NCBI GenBank assembly: GCA_965262785.1
Contig: OZ253559.1
Coordinates: 1,736,001 to 1,800,000, forward strand
Direction: 5' to 3'
DNA: 64,000 nucleotides
Source: G965218495 sp965262785
GTDB lineage: Bacteria; Bacteroidota; Rhodothermia; Rhodothermales; Bin80
Numbering within the stretch: the first letter of the stretch is position 1; every line of letters starts with the position of its first letter. Made by a program: the position numbers and the translations under genes. Below the pieces are notes generated by a model, which searched no databases, was not told the DNA's origin, and worked only from the letters and a program-made list of their open reading frames with translations. Positions 54,315-63,864 of this stretch are shown here, piece after piece.

Positions 54315-55835
54315 CTATTCAGCTTTCTTGATTGCGGTTCGGAATAATGTGACATAATAGCCCGCTTCAGCATCTTTGTCATACAGAAACCGCTTCACTG
54401 TCAGACGTACTGCCTCGCCGCCCTTGGCTTTGTCGTAGACACGCTTGAGGTCTCGCACACTATGCACCGGCGTTTGGCCTGCTTCTATGATCACGTCAAA
54501 TCGCCTCAGCAACGCATCCTGTGCAGCGTCGCTGCGCGGGTCGACGTTGGCGACGAGAATGCCTTTGAAGTCAGGCGTTTCATCCAAATCCAGCTCATTG
54601 CGTAATTCTTGGGGATCAACCTCTTTCAGCGTAAGTCCCAGCTCTTTGAAGCTGGTGCTCGCACCTTCGGACTCCTTTAAGGGCGGCTCTCCTTCGGCCA
54701 GCCAATCTGGATCTTGGCCGAGGCGGATTTCAAACTGCAAAGGCTTGTCGTCGCGCACCACACTCAAGGTGATTTCGTCGCCAGGCTGGTGAGCACCGAT
54801 CCTCGACGGCAGATGCGAAAAGGCTTCCAGCGTCGTTCCGTCTATAGCGGTAATGATGTCGCCAGCCTCAAGACCTGCTCGATCCGCAGCTGATCCAGGA
54901 AAAACTTCAGTGACTTGCGCCGATCCAACTGGAATGCCCATAGCTTCACTCAAAGGCTGTGGCACGCGATCAAAACGCACGCCCAGGAAGCCGCGCTGAA
55001 TCCGGCCGGTACTCTTGAGCTGCTCGATGGCGTTGGCGACTGTGCTTACGGGTACTGCAAACCCGATACCGTTGTATACGCCGGTACGCGTGGCTATGAG
55101 CGTGTTAATGCCTATGAGTCGCCCTTGAAGATCCACCAGGGGCCCGCCGGAGTTTCCGGGGTTGATGGCAGCATCAGTCTGTATGAGTGCCGATCCCCGG
55201 TTGAGACCGCTGACCCGCCCCAATCCGCTGACTATGCCGGCGGTGACGGTGTTGTTAAGATCCTCCGACAGCGGCGAGCCAAATGCCATGACCCACTGGC
55301 CGACTCGGATGTCAACTGCGGAGCCGTAAGGAATGGTTGGCAAGTCTTCAGCGTCGATTTTCAGTAGGGCGAGGTCAAAATAGTCGTCGCTTCCGACGAG
55401 CTCTGCTTGCAAGATGCGGCCGCCTAGCAGTGTGACGTCGACATCCTCTGCATTGGCTACCACATGGTTATTTGTGACGATGTATCCGTCAGAGCCGACG
55501 ATAACGCCGGACCCGATGCCTCGGTGAAGCGGGTCCGGCGTGGAAAAGAACTGCTCCAGGGGCGTGCCGCTCAGCGGGTTGCTCTCTGTGGCAGCCAGCC
55601 CACGGGTCCTGACTTGTACGACGGCCGGGTTAACGGCTTCAGCGACATCTATAAACGCCTGCTCCAGGCTCAGGCGCACCGTCGGGCCGGGCTGCAAATT
55701 GGACGCGGCGTGGCTTTCGGCAGTGATGCGTTCTCCATTACCGGTGAGGTTTGCTCCGGCGGTGGCGAAAAATATGCCTAGGGCGAACGCGGACGCGACC
55801 AAAATGGCTACGGGAATCAGCGTTTTCTTCGTCAT
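54315..55835 (-). CDS. DegP/HtrA-family periplasmic serine protease
   Basis: The ATG at 55835 gives 506 residues with an N-terminal membrane-spanning or signal segment (LIPVAILVASAFALGIFFAT). The trypsin-like triad is His124 (TNNHVV), Asp154 (FDLALL) and Ser229 (GNSGGP). Two PDZ domains follow (about 275-370 and 400-500; for example GFLGVRFDRVPQPLSEAMGI). It degrades or refolds damaged envelope proteins. It heads a tight cluster with the ACT and UPF0210 genes. Confidence 0.94.
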   Translation of the reverse strand: MTKKTLIPVAILVASAFALGIFFATAGANLTGNGERITAESHAASNLQPGPTVRLSLEQAFIDVAEAVNPAVVQVRTRGLAATESNPLSGTPLEQFFSTPDPLHRGIGSGVIVGSDGYIVTNNHVVANAEDVDVTLLGGRILQAELVGSDDYFDLALLKIDAEDLPTIPYGSAVDIRVGQWVMAFGSPLSEDLNNTVTAGIVSGLGRVSGLNRGSALIQTDAAINPGNSGGPLVDLQGRLIGINTLIATRTGVYNGIGFAVPVSTVANAIEQLKSTGRIQRGFLGVRFDRVPQPLSEAMGIPVGSAQVTEVFPGSAADRAGLEAGDIITAIDGTTLEAFSHLPSRIGAHQPGDEITLSVVRDDKPLQFEIRLGQDPDWLAEGEPPLKESEGASTSFKELGLTLKEVDPQELRNELDLDETPDFKGILVANVDPRSDAAQDALLRRFDVIIEAGQTPVHSVRDLKRVYDKAKGGEAVRLTVKRFLYDKDAEAGYYVTLFRTAIKKAE

Positions 55836-55900
55836 GACTGCTGTGGTTTTGTTTGTCAGTTTGGTGTCGCAATAAACGCGCCAACTCACCCTGTTCGTAT

Positions 55901-57289
55901 CTAGTTGCCAGGGATGCCGGGCTTTGTCATATCGCGTAGGTCAAGTACCGTATTCAATGCGTCATCGCTGAGCAGCCCCTGCTGCCTGACGACCGTGCGA
56001 ACGGAGACGCGCCGGGCCGCGGCTTCCTTGGCCACCTTCGCTGCTGCGTCGTAGCCAATTGCGGGATTGAGGGCGGTGGCAATGGAAGGGTTCAGCTCAA
56101 GAAGCTCCTGGCAGCGTATACGATCGGCCTCAATGCCTGTGAGGCAGCGGTCATGGAGTGCACGGCAGGCGCCCGCCAGCAGGCTTGTGCTTTCAAGCAC
56201 GCAGTCAGCGATTACCGGCATCATCACATTCAGCTCCAGGTTGCCGTGCTGTGCGCTGATGGTGATCGTGGTGTGGTTGCCCATGACCCGCGCACATGCC
56301 ATCATCATGGCTTCGCAGAGCACCGGGTTTACCTTGCCTGGCATGATAGAAGAGCCTGGCTGGATGGCGGGGAGCTTGATTTCGGCCAATCCGCTGGTTG
56401 GCCCGCTGGCAAGGTAACGGATGTCGTTGGCCACCTTCATGAGAGACACAGCTAGCGTGTTGAGTGCACCGCTCGCCATCACGGCACCGTCCTTGGCAGC
56501 CTGCGCTTCAAAGTGGTCCTCGGCTTCGCGCAGCGAAAGTCCCGTGGCCTCATTGATATATGCCAGCGTCCGCTGCGGAAACTCCACGTGACGGTTGATG
56601 CCGCTGCCCGTTGCCGTGCCGCCTAGGGCAACCTCCGACAACTCCTCCAGTGCTATGTGCAGTCGCCGAATTCCGTGGGACACCTGTGCCGCATAGCCGC
56701 CAAACTCCTGGCCTAGGCGAATGGGCGTGGCATCCATCAGGTGCGTGCGCCCACTCTTGATGACGTCATCAAATGCCTGGCTCTTGGCTACCAGTATGGC
56801 GTGCACCGCAGTCAGTGCCGGTAAAAGGTCGTCGCGCAAAGCCAACGAGGCAGACAGATGAATCGCGGTCGGAATGACATCATTCGACGACTGGCACATG
56901 TTAACGTGATCGTTGGGATGCACCTTGCGCCCCGTCAACGCCTTGGTGGCCACGTGAGCAATCACCTCATTTGCGTTCATGTTTGTCGAGGTGCCGCTGC
57001 CGGTCTGGTACACGTCGATTGGGAACTGGTCCAGCAGGTCGCCCGCGACAAGGCGGCCGGCCGCACCTGCAATGGCGCGCGCAACTTCTTCGTCGAGCAT
57101 TCCCAGATCGCAGTTTGCGTTAGCGGCGGCCTGCTTGATGTAGCCCAACGCTCGTATGAATTGTGCGGGCATGCGCTGCCCGCTAATCGGGAAATTTTCT
57201 ACCGCACGTTGCGTCTGCGCGCCATACAAGGCGTTCACCGGTACCTCGACCGGCCCTAGCGAGTCGAATTCAGTCCTCGTTGTCGGCAT
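55901..57289 (-). CDS. fumC: Fumarate hydratase class II
   Basis: Interconverts fumarate and malate in the TCA cycle. The ATG at 57289 (MPTTRTEFDSLGPVEVP) gives 462 residues, the usual class II length. Signature GSSIMPGKVNP is present along with TGSGTSTNMNANEV and SGRTHLMDATP. The frame upstream of this ATG lacks family sequence and runs into panC. It is divergent from panC across a 69-base gap that carries a palindrome. Confidence 0.96.
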   Translation of the reverse strand: MPTTRTEFDSLGPVEVPVNALYGAQTQRAVENFPISGQRMPAQFIRALGYIKQAAANANCDLGMLDEEVARAIAGAAGRLVAGDLLDQFPIDVYQTGSGTSTNMNANEVIAHVATKALTGRKVHPNDHVNMCQSSNDVIPTAIHLSASLALRDDLLPALTAVHAILVAKSQAFDDVIKSGRTHLMDATPIRLGQEFGGYAAQVSHGIRRLHIALEELSEVALGGTATGSGINRHVEFPQRTLAYINEATGLSLREAEDHFEAQAAKDGAVMASGALNTLAVSLMKVANDIRYLASGPTSGLAEIKLPAIQPGSSIMPGKVNPVLCEAMMMACARVMGNHTTITISAQHGNLELNVMMPVIADCVLESTSLLAGACRALHDRCLTGIEADRIRCQELLELNPSIATALNPAIGYDAAAKVAKEAAARRVSVRTVVRQQGLLSDDALNTVLDLRDMTKPGIPGN

Positions 57290-57321
57290 ATAGGGCTTGA
57301 TCGGATTTACTTTCGGCTTTG

Positions 57322-57335
57322 GTCGTATATACGAC
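57322..57335. promoter_or_regulatory. 14-base palindrome between fumC and panC
   Basis: GTCGTATATACGAC is a perfect palindrome in the short gap between divergent starts, 33 bases from fumC and 24 from panC, and is followed by TTTTT. Its position suits an operator acting on one or both genes, but this is inference from symmetry and place only. Confidence 0.4.
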
Positions 57336-57358
57336 TTTTTGGGAGCAAGGTTAACGGC

Positions 57359-58228
57359 ATGGAAGTCGTACGGACTGCGGCGAGCATGCGGAGCCGGGTC
57401 AACGCACTGCGCAGTCAGGGGCGCACACTCGCTCTGGTACCGACCATGGGGAAGCTGCACAAGGGTCACTTGGCACTTGTTACGACCGCCCGGCAGCACG
57501 GGGACCATGTTACGGTTTCAGTCTTTGTAAATCCTACACAGTTCTCAGCGGGGGAGGACTTTGGAGACTATCCCCGGGACCTTGTTCGCGACTGTGAACT
57601 TCTTAGTGAGACCGGGATCGTTGATGCGGTTTTTGCACCGCCTGTGGTCGAGCTATACCCCTACGGCCAGGATCGCCAGGACGTGTGGGTACAGAGTGAA
57701 CTGCTTGGCAAGCACCTTTGCGGCCCGCACCGGCCCGGCCACTTCACAGGTGTACTTACCGTCATAGCGAAGCTCTTCAACTGCTGCAAGCCACATGCAG
57801 CGATCTTTGGTCTGAAGGATGCGCAGCAGTACTTCATGATCCGTAAGCTATCGGAGGACTTGGTCTTGGGGGTGAAGATTGTCGGGCGTGAAACGGTACG
57901 TGAACCGGATGGCCTTGCACTCTCGTCGCGCAACACATACCTTAGCCCTGCCGAAAGGGCGCAAAGCGTGATGCTATCCCAAAGCGTGTCGGCAGCCCGA
58001 CAGGCCATTGAGATGGGGGAGCGGCGCCCGGATTTCGTGAGGCAACTCATGGAGCGAATTGTCGGGCGTGCCCCTGCAGCCAGGCTGGAGTACGCAGAGG
58101 TGGTCAGTACACGGGATCTGCAGCCCATTCATGAGATTGTGCCGGGCGAAGAGATCTTGGCAGCCGTAGCGGCATATTTTGGCACCGCTCGCCTCATTGA
58201 CAACGCAATAGTACGTGCGCCAGCGTAA
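57359..58228 (+). CDS. panC: Pantothenate synthetase
   Basis: Joins pantoate and beta-alanine with ATP in vitamin B5 synthesis. 289 residues. The HIGH-type motif PTMGKLHKGHLALV, the substrate loop FVNPTQFSAGEDF and the KMSKS-like SSRNTYLSPAE are all present. No panB or panD is adjacent. The 3' end overlaps the WG-repeat gene by 14 bases. Confidence 0.96.
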   Translation: MEVVRTAASMRSRVNALRSQGRTLALVPTMGKLHKGHLALVTTARQHGDHVTVSVFVNPTQFSAGEDFGDYPRDLVRDCELLSETGIVDAVFAPPVVELYPYGQDRQDVWVQSELLGKHLCGPHRPGHFTGVLTVIAKLFNCCKPHAAIFGLKDAQQYFMIRKLSEDLVLGVKIVGRETVREPDGLALSSRNTYLSPAERAQSVMLSQSVSAARQAIEMGERRPDFVRQLMERIVGRAPAARLEYAEVVSTRDLQPIHEIVPGEEILAAVAAYFGTARLIDNAIVRAPA

Positions 58229-59252
58229 ACCTAGTTGCCAGTTTACGAGACTCCTCGGACTTCTGGTACTGCTGTGCCTGCCGGGCGCTTCCGGGGCGCA
58301 GGATGTGCTGTTTCCATTCGTAGAGCGCGGCCGCTTTGGGTTAGTTGACCGTGAGGGCACGGTGGTCATTGGCGCAAACTACGAGAGAGCGCAAATGTCC
58401 TCAGAAGGCTTTGCCGCGGTTCGCTTTGGCGGGGCATGGGGATTTATCGATTCCAATGACTCGGTGACAGTGGATTTCCGGTTTGAGCGTGTCTACCCAT
58501 TTGCAGAGGGTCATGCCCGCGTACAACAACGCGGCACTTGGAGGTTCATCGACACCGCCGGACTACCCATTGGCGGCGACGAGTACGGCAGTGCACTGGA
58601 CTTTTCGCAGGGTCTTGCGCCTGTCCAAGGTAGTCCTGGAACGGTAGTGGGGTGGGAGCCGCAGTGGGGGTACATTGATACGAGTAGCGCATTTGTCATT
58701 GAAGAGCGGTTTACACGAGCGCTCCCCTTTTCCGAGGGATTGGCAGCGGTCGAGGTCGCAAAAAAGGTGTTGGTGCTCAGAGTCGCTTTGCGCTGGGGCT
58801 ATATTGACTCTCGCGGCAAGTGGGTGATCGAGCCAAAGTTAACGGCCGCCAAAAGCTTCTCCGAAGGACTGGCGCTCGTGCGCAGGGGAGAAGAGTGGGG
58901 CTACATTGATCGCACCGGTGCTTTTGCGTTTACTGCGGACTTCGATCAGATGTATTCCTTTTCAGAGGGCTTGGCGCGGGTGGGTAAGGCTGGCGCCTGG
59001 GGCTTTATCGATACAACAGGGCGGGAGGTGATCCAAGTCGCTTTTGAGCGTGCAGACGACTTTTCCGAGGGCAAGGCACTCGTGATGAGGGGCGGCAAGT
59101 GGGGCTTTGCAGACGCTGAAGGGCGGCTAGTCATTCCGGCTCAGTTTGAGCGTGCCCACTCCTTCAGGAATGGGCTTGCCTACGTCACGCTGGACGGCCG
59201 GCCAGGATACATCGACTCCAGCGGCGCGTTCGTGTGGCGCCAGTCCCGCTAA
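58215..59252 (+). CDS. Exported WG-repeat protein
   Basis: 345 residues from a GTG at 58215, with a signal peptide (LLGLLVLLCLPGASGAQ). About seven or eight repeats follow of the type WGFIDxxGxxxIxxxFxxAxxFSEGLAxV, for example KWGFADAEGRLVIPAQFERA and EWGYIDRTGAF. WG (KWG) repeats form beta-rich extracellular or periplasmic structures of unknown role. The overlap with panC suggests co-transcription by position, not function. Confidence 0.9.
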   Translation: MRQRKPSCQFTRLLGLLVLLCLPGASGAQDVLFPFVERGRFGLVDREGTVVIGANYERAQMSSEGFAAVRFGGAWGFIDSNDSVTVDFRFERVYPFAEGHARVQQRGTWRFIDTAGLPIGGDEYGSALDFSQGLAPVQGSPGTVVGWEPQWGYIDTSSAFVIEERFTRALPFSEGLAAVEVAKKVLVLRVALRWGYIDSRGKWVIEPKLTAAKSFSEGLALVRRGEEWGYIDRTGAFAFTADFDQMYSFSEGLARVGKAGAWGFIDTTGREVIQVAFERADDFSEGKALVMRGGKWGFADAEGRLVIPAQFERAHSFRNGLAYVTLDGRPGYIDSSGAFVWRQSR

Positions 59253-59289
59253 GGGTTCGGCGCGGCTATTTGATCTCGCAGGCTCGCTG

Positions 59290-60240
59290 CTAAGAATGCC
59301 TGTGGTTCTCGTAAGCATCAATGATCTCCTTCACCAGACGATGCCGCACTACATCACCCCTGTTGAAGTACACAAATGCGATGCCGTCTATGCCGCGAAG
59401 GATCTCTTGCGCCTCTATTAGTCCGCTCTGCGCACGACTGGCCAAGTCGATCTGAGTAACATCGCCCGTCACAATCGCCCGGCTTGCCACACCCAAGCGC
59501 GTAAGAAACATCTTCATCTGCATGGCGGTCGCATTCTGCGCTTCGTCCAGGATGACGAAGGCGCCATTGAGTGTGCGACCGCGCATAAACGCGAGCGGCA
59601 CGATTTCAATTACCCGGTTCTCCATATGTGCAGAAAGCTTTTCTGCCGGCAGTAGCTCTTCTAACGAGTCATAGAGGGGGCGCAGGTACGGGTCGATTTT
59701 GTCGCGAAAGTCTCCCGGTAAGAATCCGAGTCGCTCTCCCGCTTCGACCGCAGGGCGGCACAGGATGATCCGCTTGACCTGTTTGCGTTTAAGCGCTTCC
59801 ACTGCCAATGCAACGGCAAGGAAGGTCTTGCCGGTGCCCGCAGGCCCCACGGCAAAAACGATGTCGCTGTGGCGCGCCGCATGAATGAAGCGACTCTGGC
59901 CTGGCGTCTTCGTACGAATCATTCCGCCGCCGGGCGTATACATCACGACTTGGCCGATATCGCTCTTTTCAGAGTCGGGAGCGGTAGTGACCAGGGACAG
60001 CACTGCATCCACATCGGTATCGGTCACGCTGCCGCTACGGCCGGCTATCGAGGAAAGCTCGTCAAACGTGCGCTCAATCATCCTGACGGCCGGTGCTGGG
60101 CCGCGCAGCTTGACAGTGTTGCCGCGCGCCGAAAACTGAGTGCCAGGAAATGCGGCCTCTACGCGCCTAAGGTGCACGTCGCGTGTGCCAAAAAGGAGAA
60201 GTGGGTTGACCTTGTCTAGCGTAAGGATCTTTTCGGTCAA
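59290..60240 (-). CDS. PhoH-family ATPase
   Basis: A 316-residue cytoplasmic ATPase. Walker A GPAGTGKTFLA and Walker B AFVILDEAQNAT lie in the PhoH-like fold. Other typical blocks are ILCRPAVEAGERLGFLPGD and SRAIVTGDVTQIDLASRAQS. The N-terminal 110 residues form a KH-like RNA-binding extension common in PhoH proteins. Members are linked to RNA metabolism, often beside ybeY; no ybeY is seen here. Confidence 0.94.
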   Translation of the reverse strand: MTEKILTLDKVNPLLLFGTRDVHLRRVEAAFPGTQFSARGNTVKLRGPAPAVRMIERTFDELSSIAGRSGSVTDTDVDAVLSLVTTAPDSEKSDIGQVVMYTPGGGMIRTKTPGQSRFIHAARHSDIVFAVGPAGTGKTFLAVALAVEALKRKQVKRIILCRPAVEAGERLGFLPGDFRDKIDPYLRPLYDSLEELLPAEKLSAHMENRVIEIVPLAFMRGRTLNGAFVILDEAQNATAMQMKMFLTRLGVASRAIVTGDVTQIDLASRAQSGLIEAQEILRGIDGIAFVYFNRGDVVRHRLVKEIIDAYENHRHS

Positions 60241-60308
60241 GGGCGCTGCGAACGAGTCCGGGAGTTCAGCGTCTAACCGGCCACAGTCACGATTGTGCCA
60301 AAGCAGCT

Positions 60309-61133
60309 ATGAAGCGCCGGCTGGTAGTGGAGTTTACTAAAATGAGTGGTGCCGGGAATGACTTTGTCGTTATCGACAACCGGTTTTTCCACTTTTCCGC
60401 GGACGAATTTGCTGCTATGGCGCCCCGCATCTGCACGCGTCGGCAGGGCATAGGGGCCGACGGCATCTTGGCGCTCGAGGCGCCCGTGACCAGCGAAGCG
60501 CAGTTTCGCATGCTGTACTACAACGCCGACGGCACTGAAGGGACGATGTGTGGCAATGGAGCGCGATGCTTGGCCCGCTACGCAGTCAGCACCGGCCTGC
60601 CGCACGGGCCCCTTCTTTTTGACACTACCTCTGGACCCTGCACGGCGACGGTGCCGGCAAATCCGGACGAGTCGGTGCGTCTGTACGTGGGAGCGCCTTC
60701 CGACTGGCGGCCCGAGCAGCGCTTGGCCCAGGCGGTACCCGCGGGCATCCGCAGTGTGCATTACGTGTGGACCGGCACCGAACATGCGGTGTGCTTTGTG
60801 CGGGATGTGGCGCATGCTCCGGTTGCGAAATGGGGACAAGCTATCCGCTATGACGCGGCGCTTGCACCTACCGAAGCAAACGTCAACTTTGTCCAGGTGG
60901 ACGGTAATTCCCGCCTGGTTGCACGGACTTATGAGAAGGGCGTCGAAGCCGAAACGCTCGCTTGCGGTACCGGGGCTCTAGCGTCCGCCTTGACAGCGCA
61001 CAACCTCGGCTATTTGGATACAGAAGTAGTCGAGGTGATCATGCCGGGTGGCACGCTCAAAGTCGGACTTGGGGACCCGCTGTATCTGGAAGGGCCTGCC
61101 ACGACAGTATACCGCGGGTCATTCGAGCTGTAG
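60309..61133 (+). CDS. dapF: Diaminopimelate epimerase
   Basis: Converts LL- to meso-diaminopimelate for lysine and peptidoglycan synthesis. 274 residues. The two catalytic cysteines are Cys81 (TMCGNGARC) and Cys219 (LACGTGA), each in its conserved motif, and the N-terminal KMSGAGNDFVVID is typical. It is divergent from phoH with a 68-base gap and convergent with the foldase gene, ending three bases from it. Confidence 0.96.
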   Translation: MKRRLVVEFTKMSGAGNDFVVIDNRFFHFSADEFAAMAPRICTRRQGIGADGILALEAPVTSEAQFRMLYYNADGTEGTMCGNGARCLARYAVSTGLPHGPLLFDTTSGPCTATVPANPDESVRLYVGAPSDWRPEQRLAQAVPAGIRSVHYVWTGTEHAVCFVRDVAHAPVAKWGQAIRYDAALAPTEANVNFVQVDGNSRLVARTYEKGVEAETLACGTGALASALTAHNLGYLDTEVVEVIMPGGTLKVGLGDPLYLEGPATTVYRGSFEL

Positions 61134-61136
61134 GCG

Positions 61137-63248
61137 CTACTGGCGCTGTGGCAAGAGGTCCGTGCGTAAGTCTTCTATGTCAGCCTTCTCCCGCAGGTGC
61201 GCGATCCACTGACCTGCTACGAAGTTCTTTTTGTCTGAAAGCAGACTAGCCTGGCGCGAGCTCCGCGTATTTTCGTCCAGCGGTGCAGGATTGCTAAGGC
61301 CTGTGGTACGTACCACAAAAACCGCACTGGCGCCTTCCACTACTCCGGAGTCTTGACCCACTTCAAGCCCCAGCACGGTACCGGCAAAGATGAGGTCACG
61401 TCCTAGGCCCGGCACTACCGGATCATTGTAGGAGATCCGATCAATGGTCCGAGGCTGCTGGGCAAGGGCCTGAACCAATCCGTCAAACCCTCCAGCCTCG
61501 TATGCCTCCGTCATCCGCTGTCTCTGGTACGCTTTCTTTTTATTCAACAGGGCCTGGGGACGAACGATAGCCTCAACTTCGTCCAACGGCCGCGTGCCTT
61601 CCTGCTGGATTGAGACGACATGCGCCATTATTGCCACTTCGTTCAGCTCAATGATAGGGCTGATGTCTCCGGTTGTGGCCTCTTCAAGGAATTTCGCCAA
61701 GGCACGGCTTGCTCCAAAGCCTGGTATCGCAAACTGGCCAGCTTCCATGTCCATGGTCTGGAGACTGATGCCGCGTCGCGTCGCCTCTCCGGCGAAGTCG
61801 CCGGTTTCTTCACCGAAGTAGCTAAGGTCTTCCAGTGCTGCTGTCAGTGCATTGAGCGTGGCAACCGAGGCATCTAGGGTGACTGCAAGTCTTGCGAGTC
61901 GAGTTTCGACCTGAGCGCGCGCCGTCGTTTCGATCAGGTGCAGCCCAAACTGCGTTTGAATGGGACCGACAACCTGGCCGACCCTGGCGCCGAAGGCGGC
62001 GTCCTGGAATGCGGGTACCATTGTGCCATCCCCGAACCATCCAAGGTCGCCCTGCCTGGACCCGCTACCAGGATCGTCAGAAATCTCTGCGGCTATGTCG
62101 CCGAAGGACTCCCCGCCTCTAAGGCGCTGCTGTACCTCAGCGATCTTGGCACGGGCTTCCGCCAACTCATCCGCGTTGCCTTCTGCAGCCCGCACCAAGA
62201 TGTGGCGCGCGCGCACATTGACTTCTTCTGCCTCGCGCGTTTCCACAACCTTGACAAGCTGGACGGTGCCGTTTGCGACTAGCGGCCCCACGATCAGGCC
62301 CGGCCCGATAGTTTCCCCTCCTTCAAACAAAGCCGCGGCGAGCGCGTCGTCTAAGTCTGCGGGACCCAGAAAGGCATCCGACCACGACGTTTCGGATCCA
62401 ACGCTGGCCAAGTACAGAGAGTCGTCTTCCGCTGACTCAAAGCCGCTGCGAAGCCGCTCAACATCGTTGAACACTGCTACTGTGTCCTCAGGAGACGGCA
62501 GCTTGGATAACGAGACCAATTCAATCGAATACAGCCGCAAACGCTGGTAATCCTCCTGGTGGTCATCATAGTAGCGCTCCACATCTTGGTCGGTCAGCGC
62601 GACCACGGAGTCGGGTACATCCGCATACGGCAGGTAGAAGAGCTCGCCGCTGCCGCCCATTGCCTCCAGCTGCCAAGCGTCATTGACATCGGCATCAGAG
62701 ACGCGCACCGTGGCATCAATGAGCCCGCTGAACTTCTCACGGCGCCGGTCCTGGCGGATGTACTCCTCTATCTGGAGCCAGGTACCTTCCTGCTCTGGCG
62801 CGTCAATAACACTTTGCAGCAGGCTACGGTCTACCTCGCCAGATTCGCCTGCGAAGTTGGCGAGGATCACCTCATGCGGTCTCTCGCCCACGATGAGTTC
62901 CTGAATTTCTCGACTGCTGACAGTGACGCCCTGCCGGTCCATTTCGCGCCTGCGCAGCAAATCATTGACCAAGGAGCTGACTGCGCGCTCGCGCTCAAAC
63001 TCCAGCCGCTCGGGGTCCACTGTGTCATTGGTGGCGCGCCGGACCTGTTCCAGCTGAAACTCCAGCTGCTGGTTGTACTCTTCGCGCGTAATTACGTCGC
63101 CGTCTACGACAATGACTTTGCCGAGCGGGTCCGTGCCAATAGTATCAAAGACGCCGGAGTCCTGCAGCACCCACAGCCCACCAAAAGATATCACGAGGAT
63201 CCACAGGACGATTCCTGTGTTCTCTCGCATACGGTTCATCGTGCCCAT
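61137..63248 (-). CDS. PpiD/SurA-like peptidylprolyl isomerase
   Basis: A 703-residue membrane-anchored foldase. After a short basic start, one transmembrane helix (IVLWILVISFGGLWVL) leads into the periplasm. A SurA-N-type chaperone region (REEYNQQLEFQLEQVRRATN) follows. A parvulin domain at about residues 345-440 reads VRARHILVRAAEGNADELAE, then GESFGDIAAE, ending QTQFGLHLIE. It helps outer-membrane and periplasmic proteins fold. A start at 63239 is equally possible. Confidence 0.92.
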   Translation of the reverse strand: MGTMNRMRENTGIVLWILVISFGGLWVLQDSGVFDTIGTDPLGKVIVVDGDVITREEYNQQLEFQLEQVRRATNDTVDPERLEFERERAVSSLVNDLLRRREMDRQGVTVSSREIQELIVGERPHEVILANFAGESGEVDRSLLQSVIDAPEQEGTWLQIEEYIRQDRRREKFSGLIDATVRVSDADVNDAWQLEAMGGSGELFYLPYADVPDSVVALTDQDVERYYDDHQEDYQRLRLYSIELVSLSKLPSPEDTVAVFNDVERLRSGFESAEDDSLYLASVGSETSWSDAFLGPADLDDALAAALFEGGETIGPGLIVGPLVANGTVQLVKVVETREAEEVNVRARHILVRAAEGNADELAEARAKIAEVQQRLRGGESFGDIAAEISDDPGSGSRQGDLGWFGDGTMVPAFQDAAFGARVGQVVGPIQTQFGLHLIETTARAQVETRLARLAVTLDASVATLNALTAALEDLSYFGEETGDFAGEATRRGISLQTMDMEAGQFAIPGFGASRALAKFLEEATTGDISPIIELNEVAIMAHVVSIQQEGTRPLDEVEAIVRPQALLNKKKAYQRQRMTEAYEAGGFDGLVQALAQQPRTIDRISYNDPVVPGLGRDLIFAGTVLGLEVGQDSGVVEGASAVFVVRTTGLSNPAPLDENTRSSRQASLLSDKKNFVAGQWIAHLREKADIEDLRTDLLPQRQ

Positions 63249-63279
63249 CGGCCTTCCTTAAGTCTGATGGCGTGCTTTT

Positions 63280-63531
63280 TCAGGGATCCACGTGGACCAA
63301 TTTCCGGTTTCCGCGCGTCGTGGAAAACCTCACCTTACCCGGCGCAGTGGCAAACAGCGTGTCATCGCCTCCACGTCCGACATTGTTGCCGGCGTGAATT
63401 CTAGTGCCTCGCTGCCTCACGATGATGCCGCCGGCCTTTATGGCCTGCCCGCCGAATATCTTGACGCCCAGCATATTAGGATTCGAATCTCGGCCGTTCT
63501 TGGTCGAACCGACGCCTTTCTTGTGTGCCAT
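63280..63531 (-). CDS. rpmA: 50S ribosomal protein L27
   Basis: 83 residues with the canonical N-terminus MAHKKGVGSTKNGRDSNPN and GGQAIKAGGIIVRQRGT. There is no N-terminal cleavable extension of the Firmicutes type. It follows rplU by 15 bases in the usual L21-L27 operon. Confidence 0.97.
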   Translation of the reverse strand: MAHKKGVGSTKNGRDSNPNMLGVKIFGGQAIKAGGIIVRQRGTRIHAGNNVGRGGDDTLFATAPGKVRFSTTRGNRKLVHVDP

Positions 63532-63546
63532 GACTAGCGTGTGGGA

Positions 63547-63864
63547 CTATGCGGATGAGAGGGAATCCACCCGAATCTGGGTGTACTGCTGGCGGTGGCC
63601 GCGCTTCACTCTGTAACGCTTGCGACGCTTCTTCTTAAAGACGATGACCTTGTCTCCCTTGACGTGGCGTAGAATAGTTGCAGTCACCGTGGCATCCTCT
63701 ACAGTAGGCGTGCCCACGTGAATGTCCTCGGCATTGGCTATCAGGAGCACGCGGTCGAAGACCAGCGTGTCATCGGCACTATGGCCAGGCACATGCGGTA
63801 CAAAGAGCGTGTCTGCTTCGCGGACTTTAAACTGCTTACCTTGGATGTTTACGATGGCGTACAT
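63547..63864 (-). CDS. rplU: 50S ribosomal protein L21
   Basis: 105 residues beginning MYAIVNIQGKQFKVREAD, with the C-terminal signature VIVFKKKRRKRYRVKRGHRQ. It is first of the rplU-rpmA operon. The roughly 135 bases upstream to the window edge carry no other gene and should contain its promoter and leader, but I see no certain motif. Confidence 0.97.
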   Translation of the reverse strand: MYAIVNIQGKQFKVREADTLFVPHVPGHSADDTLVFDRVLLIANAEDIHVGTPTVEDATVTATILRHVKGDKVIVFKKKRRKRYRVKRGHRQQYTQIRVDSLSSA

